NCBI GenBank assembly: GCA_046728175.1
Contig: JBKPEA010000066.1
Coordinates: 10,331-74,330 of the forward strand
Length of the DNA stretch: 64,000 nt
Source of the DNA: JAFAHS01 sp046728175
Lineage (GTDB): Bacteria > Desulfobacterota > Binatia > Binatales > Binataceae
Direction: 5' to 3'
A program made the translations under genes and the position numbers. Positions within the stretch are counted from its first letter, which is position 1; each line of letters opens with the position of its first letter. Positions 27,512 to 36,250 of this stretch are shown here, in pieces. Under the pieces are notes generated by a model. That model was not told where the DNA came from and searched no databases. It saw only the letters and a program-made list of their open reading frames with translations.

Positions 27512-27766
27512 GCCGGCGAGCGAGGTGTCGGCGGCGGATGACAGTGGCAGTTCTCCTCAGGCCTTAGAGCGGGAAACTTCCGCTCGGCTGATCACAGAAC
27601 CACAAAGGTGCGTCGAGATAAAGATGTCTGCGTGGCGGGCGGAAGGTCACCGGCGCGGCGGAGAAGGTTGCTCACGCGGCGCACTCGCATCGCTGTGGCG
27701 CGGCTACCAGGTCCGCGGTTCGGTCCGGGGCAAGGATGCCGGGGCGCGATATTTCTGGGCCCACAA

Positions 27767-27801
27767 GACAAGGCACCGAGGGTTGTTCCCGGTGCCTTGT
27801 C
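27767..27801. terminator. Strong hairpin downstream of the thiolase gene
   Basis: A perfect 12-bp stem, GACAAGGCACCG (27767-27778) with CGGTGCCTTGTC (27790-27801), closes an 11-base loop. It lies 22 bases past the thiolase stop on the minus strand. There is no good T-run on either side, so it may act as an mRNA 3'-end stabiliser or a weak terminator. The rest of the 27512-27822 gap shows no gene and should contain the P450 promoter. Confidence 0.55.
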
Positions 27802-27822
27802 CGCCAGCCAGATCGCGGAAAA

Positions 27823-29007
27823 TCAGCCGACGTTGCGGCCCACCACGGATACGAAGCTGACGCAGCGACCGGGGGCGCCGCCAAGGTTGTGGGTCAGGCC
27901 GATCTTCGGATCCTTGATCTGCCGCGGACCCGCCTCGCCGCGGAACTGGAGCCACATTTCGTACATCATGCGCAATCCCGAGGCGCCGATCGGATGGCCG
28001 AATGATTTGAGCCCGCCATCCGGATTGACCGGCAACTTGCCCTCAAGGTCGAAGAAACCTTCCAGCACATCCTGCCACGCGGTTCCGCGCGGACTGAAGC
28101 CGAGATCTTCGTAGAGCACCAGTTCAGTAGGCGTGAAGCAATCGTGCACTTCGGCCATGCTGATCTGTTGGCGCGCATTGGTTATGCCCGCCTGGCGGTA
28201 GGCATCGCGCGATGAGGCTACGACTTCGTTGAAAGTGGTGAAATCGTAATCCGGCGATAGCGGTCCTTCGGCCGGTCCTGCGACGAATGACAAGGCCTTG
28301 ATGTAAATTGGATTCTTGCAGTACTTGTGCGCGTCTTCAGCGCGGACGACTATTGCCGCGGCCGAGCCATCAGAGACGCCCGAACAATCCATGATCCCCA
28401 GAGGGTCCGCAATTTTTGGCGAGTTCTTGATCGCCTCGATCGATACTTCCTTTTGGAACTGCGCCTTCGGGTTGCGCGCGCCGTTACGATGATTCTTCCA
28501 CGCGATACGGGACAGAACGTCCTTGCCCTTTTCCGGATCGAGTCCGTACTTCTTGAAATACGCCGGCGCCAGGAGTGAGAACGATGCGGGGGCGGTCATG
28601 CTCCCTTCGGTACCGTCATTGGGAGGGACGTTTCCCACCAGTCCTGAGTAGCCCGAGTCCTTGAGTTTTTCGACGCCGATCGCCATGGCAACGTCAAACG
28701 CGCCCGATGCGACCGCATAGGCGGCCTGCCGCAGCGCTTCCGATCCGGTGGCGCACATATTCTCAACCCGCGTCACCGGCTTGTACTGAATTTTGAGCGG
28801 TTCGGAGAGAGTCAGTCCGGAGATTCCCGACCCCATCGTGCCGAGCCAGTAGGCATCCACATCATCCGGACCGATACCGGCCGATTCGTAGGCCTGGTAG
28901 GCCGCATCCACCAGCAAATCTTCGGCGCCTTTGTCCCAATGCTCTCCGAACTTGGTGCATCCCATTCCGACGATTGCAACCCGATCCTTGATGCCTTTGC
29001 TTGCCAT
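27823..29007 (-). CDS. Thiolase, SCP-x / acetyl-CoA acetyltransferase-like
   Basis: A 394-residue thiolase of the SCP-x-like group. The nucleophile region is VENMCATGSEALRQA with C85. The second region is EVHDCFTPTELV, and the third is GLKSFGHPIGASGLRM with the catalytic His. The spacing and the HDCFT variant are typical of thiolases found with DUF35 proteins rather than of FadA. It should cleave or form 3-oxoacyl-CoA. It is followed upstream by the HMGCS-like/DUF35 gene with a 70-base gap, on the same strand, so the pair likely forms one transcript and one complex. Confidence 0.92.
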   Translation of the reverse strand: MASKGIKDRVAIVGMGCTKFGEHWDKGAEDLLVDAAYQAYESAGIGPDDVDAYWLGTMGSGISGLTLSEPLKIQYKPVTRVENMCATGSEALRQAAYAVASGAFDVAMAIGVEKLKDSGYSGLVGNVPPNDGTEGSMTAPASFSLLAPAYFKKYGLDPEKGKDVLSRIAWKNHRNGARNPKAQFQKEVSIEAIKNSPKIADPLGIMDCSGVSDGSAAAIVVRAEDAHKYCKNPIYIKALSFVAGPAEGPLSPDYDFTTFNEVVASSRDAYRQAGITNARQQISMAEVHDCFTPTELVLYEDLGFSPRGTAWQDVLEGFFDLEGKLPVNPDGGLKSFGHPIGASGLRMMYEMWLQFRGEAGPRQIKDPKIGLTHNLGGAPGRCVSFVSVVGRNVG

Positions 29008-29077
29008 GGTCTCCCTCCGGCCCTAACTCTTATCTCTCCGCGAATTGCGAGAGAAGATTTGGAAAGGCAGTTCCGCC

Positions 29078-30487
29078 TTAACGTTTTGGTCTCGCCTTCC
29101 AGAAATAGTTGTGCACGCCATCGGCGGTAAAGAGACGGCGAAAAGTCATTTCAACCTCGTCACCGATGGCAACTTTCTCGGGTTCGCAATCAGTCATCTC
29201 ACCCAGGAACCGTCCGCCGCCCTCGAAATCGATGACCACGTTGATGGTTGGCGGATTGAGCGAGAACGCCAGCCGATCGATCGCGTACGTCGCGATCCGC
29301 GCGGTCCGGTCCGCAAATGGATACGGTTCCATCTTATCACGGGCCCGGCACTTCACGCACACGCGCTGGGGCGGAAGCTGCGGAGTGCCGCAGTTGGTGC
29401 ACCTGCTCCCGACAAAGCCGAATTTCCATTGCTCCGCACGAAACATGGGGGGGCCGGCGGGGCGGTCGGGATCCGGCCGGCGCGGCGGCTCGGTAGGAAG
29501 AATCTCGCGCCACTTGAGATAGCTGCCGTACGAGACGTCGCCCTTCGACTCGATCATCCTGCCGACCGAGCGCAACGGTTTGAACTCGGCGATCGCCGGT
29601 GTGGCGCGCAGCACCATCGCGTCGGCGCCATCCGCGACCGATGCGACCAGCACCCGCTCGCCGGGCTTCAAGCTCGGCAACACGCTCGCCAGCATCAGCC
29701 CCACGTGGGCCGCGCCGGTTTGTCCGACTGTCAGCGCAAACGAATCGGATACCTTCGCCGGTTCGATCTTCATTCCGCGGACGATCTCTTCGACCGCGCG
29801 CGGATTGGGGGCGTCGATGACGATCGTGGCGAGATCTCCTGGCGAGACCTTGGCCCGCGTCAGCACGTCCTGGATGGTTTTGGTGAGCAGAGGAGCGTAT
29901 GCCTGGGTAAGTGAAAAGCGCTCTTCCCAGGAGTGCGCGAACTGCTCGCCCGGCGCGCGCCAGGTGTCGAGAAACTCGCGGGTCAGCGAGGAGCTTGCTT
30001 CGCACTCCGCGATGACGTGGTCGGTCCCCAGCACGAAGGCCGCGGCGCCATCGCCGTTTTGCTGCTCCGCCTTGCCCTCCGGAGCGCCGAGTCGCGCATC
30101 GGCCATCGCCACGACGGCCTGAGAGCGAGAGCTGGCAGCCGCGTCGACGCCCTGCAGGAGAGAGGTCAGGCCGGCCCGGACCGATCCCGTCACATCCATC
30201 GCGCGGATCGAGCTTGGTAAGCGCGCAGCCGCGCCGACCACCGTCGCATTGAGCTTTTCGCCGTAGGGCGGCGTGGTGGTCGCGAACAGCAGCGTACCGA
30301 TGGTGCCGGTGGGCGCGGCCTTGAGGGCGTCGCGTACTGCTTCCACCGCCATCGAGGCGCTGTCTTCATCAAAACTCGCTACCGCGCGTTCGCCTTTGCT
30401 GGCGACCACGCCGAGCACCTGCGCAATAGCGGCTCGTTTGAGCCGCCGGTATGGAACGTATGACCCGTAAGCAACAATTCCAGCCAT
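29078..30487 (-). CDS. HMGCS/KAS III-like domain fused to DUF35 (zinc ribbon plus OB fold), catalytic Cys absent
   Basis: A 469-residue fusion. Residues 1-330 have the thiolase-superfamily fold of HMG-CoA synthase and KAS III (GSYVPYRRL start, then DGAAAFVLG, VGQTGAAHVGL). The catalytic Cys normally found in (T/A)NACxAG or NAACAG is missing: residues 98-106 read DVTGSVRAG with Val103 in its place. Residues about 340-469 are a DUF35 module with zinc-ribbon cysteines in CTNCGTPQLPPQRVCVKC and an OB fold. In archaea thiolase, HMGCS and DUF35 form one complex that channels acetoacetyl-CoA. Here two of these parts are fused and lie next to a thiolase, so it probably channels or holds a substrate rather than condensing it. 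Confidence 0.8.
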   Translation of the reverse strand: MAGIVAYGSYVPYRRLKRAAIAQVLGVVASKGERAVASFDEDSASMAVEAVRDALKAAPTGTIGTLLFATTTPPYGEKLNATVVGAAARLPSSIRAMDVTGSVRAGLTSLLQGVDAAASSRSQAVVAMADARLGAPEGKAEQQNGDGAAAFVLGTDHVIAECEASSSLTREFLDTWRAPGEQFAHSWEERFSLTQAYAPLLTKTIQDVLTRAKVSPGDLATIVIDAPNPRAVEEIVRGMKIEPAKVSDSFALTVGQTGAAHVGLMLASVLPSLKPGERVLVASVADGADAMVLRATPAIAEFKPLRSVGRMIESKGDVSYGSYLKWREILPTEPPRRPDPDRPAGPPMFRAEQWKFGFVGSRCTNCGTPQLPPQRVCVKCRARDKMEPYPFADRTARIATYAIDRLAFSLNPPTINVVIDFEGGGRFLGEMTDCEPEKVAIGDEVEMTFRRLFTADGVHNYFWKARPKR

Positions 30488-30663
30488 GGCCGTGATTAAA
30501 CGCTGATACGGCGTGCGAGGTCAAACCAGTCTGCCGACCGCGGATTCGTACGAATTATTCGTTTCAAGAATCCCTGACTCCGGAGACTGCTTTCCGGCAC
30601 GGGGAGAGTGAGGACGGATCCAGCTCCGGTTCCTCCCTAAGCCGGGGGATCCCTTCTGACAAT

Positions 30664-31758
30664 TCAATATGACCTCCCCTGTTGCTCGAGGTGGCGCATT
30701 CGCGGGGCATGCTGGTCCTTGAACCCTTCGATCGTGACCACTGCGGTCTGCCCGGTCCGAAACGGACGCTGGGGATCGCGATCTTCGAGCACGATTCGCA
30801 CCGGGAAGCGCTGCGAGAGCCGCACCCAGTTGAGGGTTGGCTCGATTGCGGGAAGGCCCTCCACCGTGGCCCCGTTCTGCTGATAGAGCGCCCAGCCGAC
30901 TCCCTGCACGCGGCCCCGAAAACGCTTTTCCGGATAACTCAGCAGGTAGACATCGACGCTCATGCCGGGGCGAATGTGATCGAGAAAGTTTTCGCGAAAG
31001 TTCGCCACCACGTACCAGGTCCGATCGTCGACCAGGCTCAGTACGTCTTTTCCTTGATTGCCATACTGCCCGACCGAGATATTGAGATTCGTTACCAAGC
31101 CGTCAAACGGCGCGCGAACATAACAATAGTTGACGTTCAGGCGCGCGTCTTCCACCGCGGCCTCGGCCGCTTTGCGGCGCGCGTTGATATCACCGAGCTG
31201 GCCGAGATTGTTTTCCGCGCGACGCACTTCAGAGCGCGCGTTGTCCACCGCGGCCTCCGCTGCATGCACGCGTGACCGCGCATCAAAGACATCATTGGCC
31301 GTGACGAAATGTCTGGCGAGCAGCGGCTCGATGCGTCCGAGGTATTGCTTGTTGTATGCAAGGTCGGCTTCGCGTCGTTTCTGCTCGGCTGCTGCCGCGT
31401 TTATCGCATCGGTAAAGGCGTTGATCTCGAGATTGGTGAGCGCGAGTTTCGCGGTGAGCTGATCAAGGGCGGCTCGGTAGGGACGCGGATCGACGACGAA
31501 CAGCAGCGCACCCTGCTTTACGTACTGATTGTCGACGATCGGGAGTTCTACTATCGGTCCGCTGACGTGCGGCGCAACCGCGATCATGTTGGCCCGCACA
31601 TACGCGTCGTCAGTGCGCGGATAGACGTAGTAGATGCGGGTCACGTAAAGCGCAGCGACGATCGCCGCCACGATGATTGCGGCGCTTAAGGTCAGGCCGA
31701 CCACACGAAGCGCAGAGTCGCCGCCGGGTTGCACGCCCGAAGTCATCGGTGCCGCCAT
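30664..31758 (-). CDS. HlyD/EmrA-type periplasmic adaptor of a multidrug exporter
   Basis: With the ATG at 31758 the protein has 364 residues. It has one N-terminal membrane helix (VVGLTLSAAIIVAAIVAALYV), a lipoyl-like half (VYPRTDDAYVRANMI to APHVSGPIV), a long coiled-coil hairpin from about residue 105 to 185, and the second half PFDGLVTNLNISVGQYGNQG. This is the EmrA/AaeA class that bridges an inner-membrane pump and a TolC-type duct. The ATG shares one base with the ytcA-like stop (TGATG), so translation is coupled. No MFS pump gene is in the window. Confidence 0.88.
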   Translation of the reverse strand: MAAPMTSGVQPGGDSALRVVGLTLSAAIIVAAIVAALYVTRIYYVYPRTDDAYVRANMIAVAPHVSGPIVELPIVDNQYVKQGALLFVVDPRPYRAALDQLTAKLALTNLEINAFTDAINAAAAEQKRREADLAYNKQYLGRIEPLLARHFVTANDVFDARSRVHAAEAAVDNARSEVRRAENNLGQLGDINARRKAAEAAVEDARLNVNYCYVRAPFDGLVTNLNISVGQYGNQGKDVLSLVDDRTWYVVANFRENFLDHIRPGMSVDVYLLSYPEKRFRGRVQGVGWALYQQNGATVEGLPAIEPTLNWVRLSQRFPVRIVLEDRDPQRPFRTGQTAVVTIEGFKDQHAPRMRHLEQQGRSY

Positions 31759-32021
31759 CAGATTCGAAAGAAAGTCAGATAAACGACGCAGGCAGCCAGC
31801 ACGGCGAGGGCGATGTAGACGGCTGGCAGCGGCCACAGATACGGTTCGATACGAAGTGTGACAAAGACCGGCCGGAATGCAATCGCAACGATTCCACCCA
31901 CGATTGCGCAAAACAGCCAGGCAGGAAAATTGGCTCCCGCGATATTAATGATCGGATCGCATCCGACGCATGTGCACAGCAGCGTCAGGCCAGCAACTGA
32001 TAACGGCGAGGGTTTGCGCAT
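31758..32021 (-). CDS. YtcA-like small lipoprotein or membrane protein
   Basis: With the ATG at 32021 (GGGGTG upstream) the protein has 87 residues. An N-terminal signal ends in a lipobox-like CVGC, followed by DPIINIAGANFPAWL and two further hydrophobic segments. The CDP-xxNxxGAxFPAW pattern matches the YtcA family, which accompanies EmrA-type adaptors. Its role is unproven. It is immediately followed by the adaptor gene. A frame upstream to 32048 also exists but lacks a signal. Confidence 0.7.
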   Translation of the reverse strand: MRKPSPLSVAGLTLLCTCVGCDPIINIAGANFPAWLFCAIVGGIVAIAFRPVFVTLRIEPYLWPLPAVYIALAVLAACVVYLTFFRI

Positions 32022-32205
32022 CGAAGCACCCCGATTGTGCCCAAGCATCTGGTCGGTTTCAATTCAGATTGCGCCCTGGGCAGGGATGGGCAGCGCGAAA
32101 CAGACTCTTAGGCGGAAACACGCGGGGACATCAATGGAAATCAGCTGGGAACGGAAACGGAAGGTGCGCAAGACGGCGGGCGGGCTGCGGTGGCGGTGCA
32201 GACTC

Positions 32206-33687
32206 ATGGCGGGTGAAGTCCGGATGGCGTCAGTCGCGCTGCTCGTGGCGACCTTTGCAGGTTGCACCTATTTCCCGGTGCAACCGGAAATCGAACCCGA
32301 TCGATTTGCGCCGCCGGCGCCCGATCGATCGTGGACAGAGACCCGCACTGTGCGCAAAGAGTATGCAGTTCCGCCTGCGTCGCAAGGCCTCGGTTCCCGG
32401 GTGGCTGTTATTCCCTTGCCAGCCCGGCCGATGCCGACTGGAGAACGCCAAAGCCTCGCCACTCTCATTGATATCTCCCTGACCAACAATCCGGAGACCC
32501 GCCGCAGCTGGGAGAATGCGCGCGCCGCGGCTGCCGGCTATGGCGCATCCAGAGCGCCCTACTACCCGCTGGTCAGCGCCAGCGGGAACGCTGGCTACCA
32601 GCGAATTTTATTTCAGTCGCCCCGCACCATCGCGATTCAGCAATGGCAAGTCGAGCCGATGATCAATCTCACCTACACGCTGGCCGATTTCGGGCGCCGC
32701 AGCGCGGAAGCTGACATCGCGCGGCAGCAGTTGGCAGCGTCCAACTTCGCGTTCAATCGGATCATGCAGAACGTGGTTTTCGGCGTACAACAATCGTTTT
32801 ATGCGCTGGCCGCCGCCAAAGCCGCCGTGCAAGCCGCGCAGCAGAACGTTGAACTTGCCAAGACCGACCTAGAGGCGGTTCAGCAGAGACTCGACCTGGG
32901 ACTTGCGACGCAACCCGCCTTGTTGCTCGCACGTGAACGCAAGGCGCAGTCGGAGTTCGAACTCGAGAACGCGAAAACCCTGGTCAACGATGCGCGGGCG
33001 GCGCTGGCGGTGGCGATCGGGGTTCCCGCCAATCAGCCGTTGGACGTCGAACCCCTCCAGAGCCAGACGGTCCCGAAGTCGCTGGGGAAGGAGGTAGATG
33101 AATTAATTGCCACCGCGGTGCGAGAACGGCCCGACTTGTCCGCCGAGGTCGCGCGGCTTCGCCAGAGGGAGGCGGAGCAGACGCGGGCGCGCGCCGAATG
33201 GTTCCCGGTGCTCGGAGTGAGCGCCAACTACACTCAGGCCAACTGGTGGTACAATTTCCAGGCGTCGCCGGTCAATTTCAGCAGCCAACCGCAGTACGCG
33301 GCGTTGTTCGGTTTTCGCTGGGACCTGTTCACCGGCTTTCGCCGCTTGAATGACGATCGGCGCACGGAAGCGGACCGCGCGGCGCAGCGGGAGTCGGTGC
33401 GCTCGCTCGAGTTGCAGACCATCGCCGAGGTGTGGCGCTCGTACTACGATTTTCAGACCGCGGTCAAACGGTATGAATTCGCACAGGCGTTGCTCGCGGC
33501 CGCCCAGGAAGCCTACGACGACAACATCGAAACCTATCGCCAGGGGCTGAGCACGATCGTCGAGCTGCTGACCGCCGACCGCGACCTGGCCAACGCGCGC
33601 TTCACGATGATCCAGTCGACGGCCGATGTGCTGACCTCGTCAGCGGCAGTCGCGAACGCCGTCGGCGCAGCCACTCCCGGGCGGTGA
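32206..33687 (+). CDS. TolC/NodT-type outer-membrane efflux lipoprotein
   Basis: With the ATG at 32206 the protein has 493 residues; an ATG at 32224 is also possible. The signal ends in a lipobox, FAGC, so the mature protein is lipid-anchored. Two repeats of the outer-membrane efflux protein family follow, rich in long helices (LVNDARAALAVAIGVP and EAYDDNIETYRQGLSTIVELL). It forms the outer-membrane duct of a tripartite exporter, presumably with the divergent adaptor gene. A longer frame back to 31858 overlaps ytcA and is not chosen. Confidence 0.87.
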   Translation: MAGEVRMASVALLVATFAGCTYFPVQPEIEPDRFAPPAPDRSWTETRTVRKEYAVPPASQGLGSRVAVIPLPARPMPTGERQSLATLIDISLTNNPETRRSWENARAAAAGYGASRAPYYPLVSASGNAGYQRILFQSPRTIAIQQWQVEPMINLTYTLADFGRRSAEADIARQQLAASNFAFNRIMQNVVFGVQQSFYALAAAKAAVQAAQQNVELAKTDLEAVQQRLDLGLATQPALLLARERKAQSEFELENAKTLVNDARAALAVAIGVPANQPLDVEPLQSQTVPKSLGKEVDELIATAVRERPDLSAEVARLRQREAEQTRARAEWFPVLGVSANYTQANWWYNFQASPVNFSSQPQYAALFGFRWDLFTGFRRLNDDRRTEADRAAQRESVRSLELQTIAEVWRSYYDFQTAVKRYEFAQALLAAAQEAYDDNIETYRQGLSTIVELLTADRDLANARFTMIQSTADVLTSSAAVANAVGAATPGR

Positions 33688-33780
33688 ATCAGGAGAGGAG
33701 CCTAAACCACCAAGGTGTCAGGCGAGCAAGGTCGCAGACCTGGAGTGCCAATCCCGCCGGCTTGGCGCCTGGGCGTCTTT

Positions 33781-34569
33781 CTATTCGAGCTTCACCAGCA
33801 GCCCCCGGTTTTGCGCGGCGGCGAAGACTATCTTGAACACCGCAATCGCAAACAGGAAGTAGAAGAGGTTAAGCACCAGGCCCCACCAGAAGTAGTGTGA
33901 GTTGAAGCCGCCCCCGGCCAGCAGCTGACGCATGCCTTCGAACGAATGCGTAGTCGGCAACGTCCACGCGATCTCGCGCAGCCACGGCGGCAATGACTTC
34001 ACCGGGTATAGCACGCACGAAATCGGTGCCAGCAATCCAGCAAAGCTCCACGCCAAGGCCTGGATCTTAGTGGTGTACCGGAAAATCAACCCGGTGATCA
34101 TTATGCCGAGTGCGAAAGCAAACAGGATCAGGTTGATTAGGTAGGGCACGAAGCCCGGCAGCCACGGGAAGATATTGAAGTGATAGGCCGCCAGAGCCAG
34201 CAGCGAGGCCGCGCCGACACCCACCATCGCCTTCGCCACATTCACGCAGATCAGTCCCGTCATGTACTCCGAGATCGTCAGGGGCGTCGAGAACAGGTTG
34301 ATCAGATTGCGCGACCACAACTCGTCCAGAAAGCCCACCGCCAGGTCGCGCTGAAAGGAGTAAAACAGTCCCCAGATGATGATCGCGCTCAGCACGAACT
34401 TGATAACCTCCGGCTGCATGCCGAGGCCGTGCCCCAGGTAGGTCGTGAAAAAACCCCACATTACGACATCGAGCACCGGCCAATAGACCATGTCCGTAAC
34501 GCGATCGACGTTGCGCCGCGCTTCGTACGCGTGGCGCGCCATCACCGCGACTATCCGATGTGCTTTCAT
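33781..34569 (-). CDS. ABC-2 type exporter permease
   Basis: A 262-residue permease with six predicted membrane helices and the ABC-2 pattern: YWPVLDVVMWGFFTTYL near the N-terminus, and SCVLYPVKSLPPWLREIAWTLPTTHSFEGMR (in part) near the C-terminus. It starts inside the last 4 bases of the ATPase gene (ATGA overlap) on the minus strand, so the two make one exporter. The substrate is unknown; the group includes drug, polysaccharide and lipid exporters. Confidence 0.85.
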   Translation of the reverse strand: MKAHRIVAVMARHAYEARRNVDRVTDMVYWPVLDVVMWGFFTTYLGHGLGMQPEVIKFVLSAIIIWGLFYSFQRDLAVGFLDELWSRNLINLFSTPLTISEYMTGLICVNVAKAMVGVGAASLLALAAYHFNIFPWLPGFVPYLINLILFAFALGIMITGLIFRYTTKIQALAWSFAGLLAPISCVLYPVKSLPPWLREIAWTLPTTHSFEGMRQLLAGGGFNSHYFWWGLVLNLFYFLFAIAVFKIVFAAAQNRGLLVKLE

Positions 34570-35306
34570 CCGCGTGCCTCCCGTGCCACGCGCAGGAATA
34601 CTTCCTCCAGCGCTGGCTCATCACGCTCTTCCTTCAGGATCGCGTGAGTAATTTCGATCGGACTGCCAGTCGCGATCACGCGGCCGTGATTCAGAAATAC
34701 AATCCGGCTGCATAGCTGCTCGACCTCGGCCATGTTGTGCGAGGTATAGAGAATCGTCATGCCGCGGTCGCGATTCGCTTCCAGCAACTGCGCTTTCGCC
34801 TGGCGTGCGATCTCGGGGTCCAGGTACGCCGTCGGCTCATCGAGCAGCAGCAGCTCGGGATCGTTGAGCATCGCTTTGGCTAGCCCGATGCGGGTGTTCT
34901 CGCCCGACGAGAGTCGCGCGATCGGCTTGTCGCGCAGCTTTGCGACATCGAACCGCTCCAGCCACTCGGCGATCCGCCGTTGCGGCTCCTTGATGCCATA
35001 GAGACGTGCGAACACGCTGAGATTCTCGTGCACCGTCATCCGGAACGGGAACGCAACGTAGGGCGAAGTGAAATTCATCCGCTGCAAAATTTGCTCGCGA
35101 TGCGTCGCCATGGACTTGCCGAAAATCCGGATCTCTCCGGAGGTCGGCGTGATAAGGCCGAGGACCATCTGGATCGTGGTAGTCTTGCCGGCCCCGTTGG
35201 GCCCGAGCATCCCGACGATCTCGCCCCGCTCGATCCGAAATGACACGCCGTTGACCGCCGTGAAGTTGTCGAAGCGTTTAGTTAGATTTTCTACCTGGAC
35301 CAGCAT
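34566..35306 (-). CDS. ABC exporter ATPase
   Basis: A 246-residue nucleotide-binding subunit. Walker A is GPNGAGKTT, the signature is LSSGENTRIGLAKAML, and Walker B is LLLLDEPTAYLDPE. The signature has SSGEN instead of the usual SGGQ. The H-loop is TSHNMAEVE. It powers the permease encoded just downstream. The 277 bases upstream up to the STY0301 pseudogene hold no clear gene. Confidence 0.9.
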   Translation of the reverse strand: MLVQVENLTKRFDNFTAVNGVSFRIERGEIVGMLGPNGAGKTTTIQMVLGLITPTSGEIRIFGKSMATHREQILQRMNFTSPYVAFPFRMTVHENLSVFARLYGIKEPQRRIAEWLERFDVAKLRDKPIARLSSGENTRIGLAKAMLNDPELLLLDEPTAYLDPEIARQAKAQLLEANRDRGMTILYTSHNMAEVEQLCSRIVFLNHGRVIATGSPIEITHAILKEERDEPALEEVFLRVAREARG

Positions 35307-35583
35307 CGCGGGATTCCTTTCATTTCTCGTCCGAACTCATTCGGCGGCGAAAAAAACGGCGACCAGCGGATACACTCTGCGTGGACCCGCGGTCGCCGTA
35401 CTATGACCGATGTCTGCTGTTACCTAATGCGCAGGCGGCGGGCACAACGCGCGTGCACGGGCTTTAGCCGTGTGGATGTCAAAAGGATTCATGCTTTTGC
35501 GTTGTGCCTCCGGAGAACCCACGTAACATAGCACGTTCCCGCGCAGGCTTGCTACGAGGGGCCGCTGCGCTACCCTCGCCGCG

Positions 35584-36057
35584 ATGAAGATCTATACGGT
35601 GTGGATGGCTCTTTGCGTCGCCGCAATTTGCCCGGTTGGGCAGGCGCTCGGCGGCGAAGTGCAGTGTCCCCGACAATCGCGGTGGATCTGAAAATCACCG
35701 ACACCCCCGCCGGATGGACCGCCGGATACAACGGCTTCACGAACGAGCTGGCCCAGCCTGACCATCTACGATGGCCCGCCCGAGGAGGGCGCCTCGCTCG
35801 TTTACAGCGACGAAAAGACGGCTACCGATAGCGTCACACAAACCTGGCAACTCACGTCCAGTGGCCGGGGCAACTGGATAACCTGCGGATACTCAAATAC
35901 CTCCGCGCAGCTCACACAGAAAATTCCCGCAGACGCGACCTGATGCGAGGCCACGTTCGAACGCAACGTCCGCTTCGGCGACGGGCGCCATCCGATCCGC
36001 AAGGCCATCTGCACTTCGACTGATCCCCTGCGGCGCGTCCGGGTTAACGCCCTTTAA
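35584..36057 (+). pseudogene. STY0301-family secreted protein, decayed
   Basis: The frame from ATG 35584 encodes a signal peptide (MKIYTVWMALCVAAICPVGQ) and GGEVQCP, then derails. The expected continuation is in another frame (TIAVDLKITDTPAGWTAGYN), and it returns to the first frame as LTIYDGPPEEGASLVYS. The two shifts sit in the C-run at 35668-35671 (one base short) and the CCC at 35752-35754 (one base extra). The first frame then has a TGA stop at 35941-35943 inside the protein, just before CEATFERNVRFG. So three separate lesions are present. The family is small, secreted and of unknown function, with a DGPPEEGASL core and WITCGYSNTS. Confidence 0.7.
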
Positions 36058-36250
36058 CCTAAACGTTCGTTAACTATCTGAAATCGCGCTGTTTTTGCAC
36101 GTTTCGGGATAGACCAAAACGCGAATCGGCTAGGACTTCGCTATGAAAATACGGACGCTTTTAGCTGTCTACCCCCGCATTTCGGCGTCGGTAAGGTTGG
36201 CACTTCCTGTGCTCTATCAGTCAAGCGAAAGAAGTTCGGAGGTAAGGACG

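Noticed and set aside
35941..35943. UGA recoding (selenocysteine) in the STY0301-type gene
   Set aside because: The gene also has two frameshifts, no Sec-insertion hairpin is evident, and the family is not known for selenocysteine at this site.
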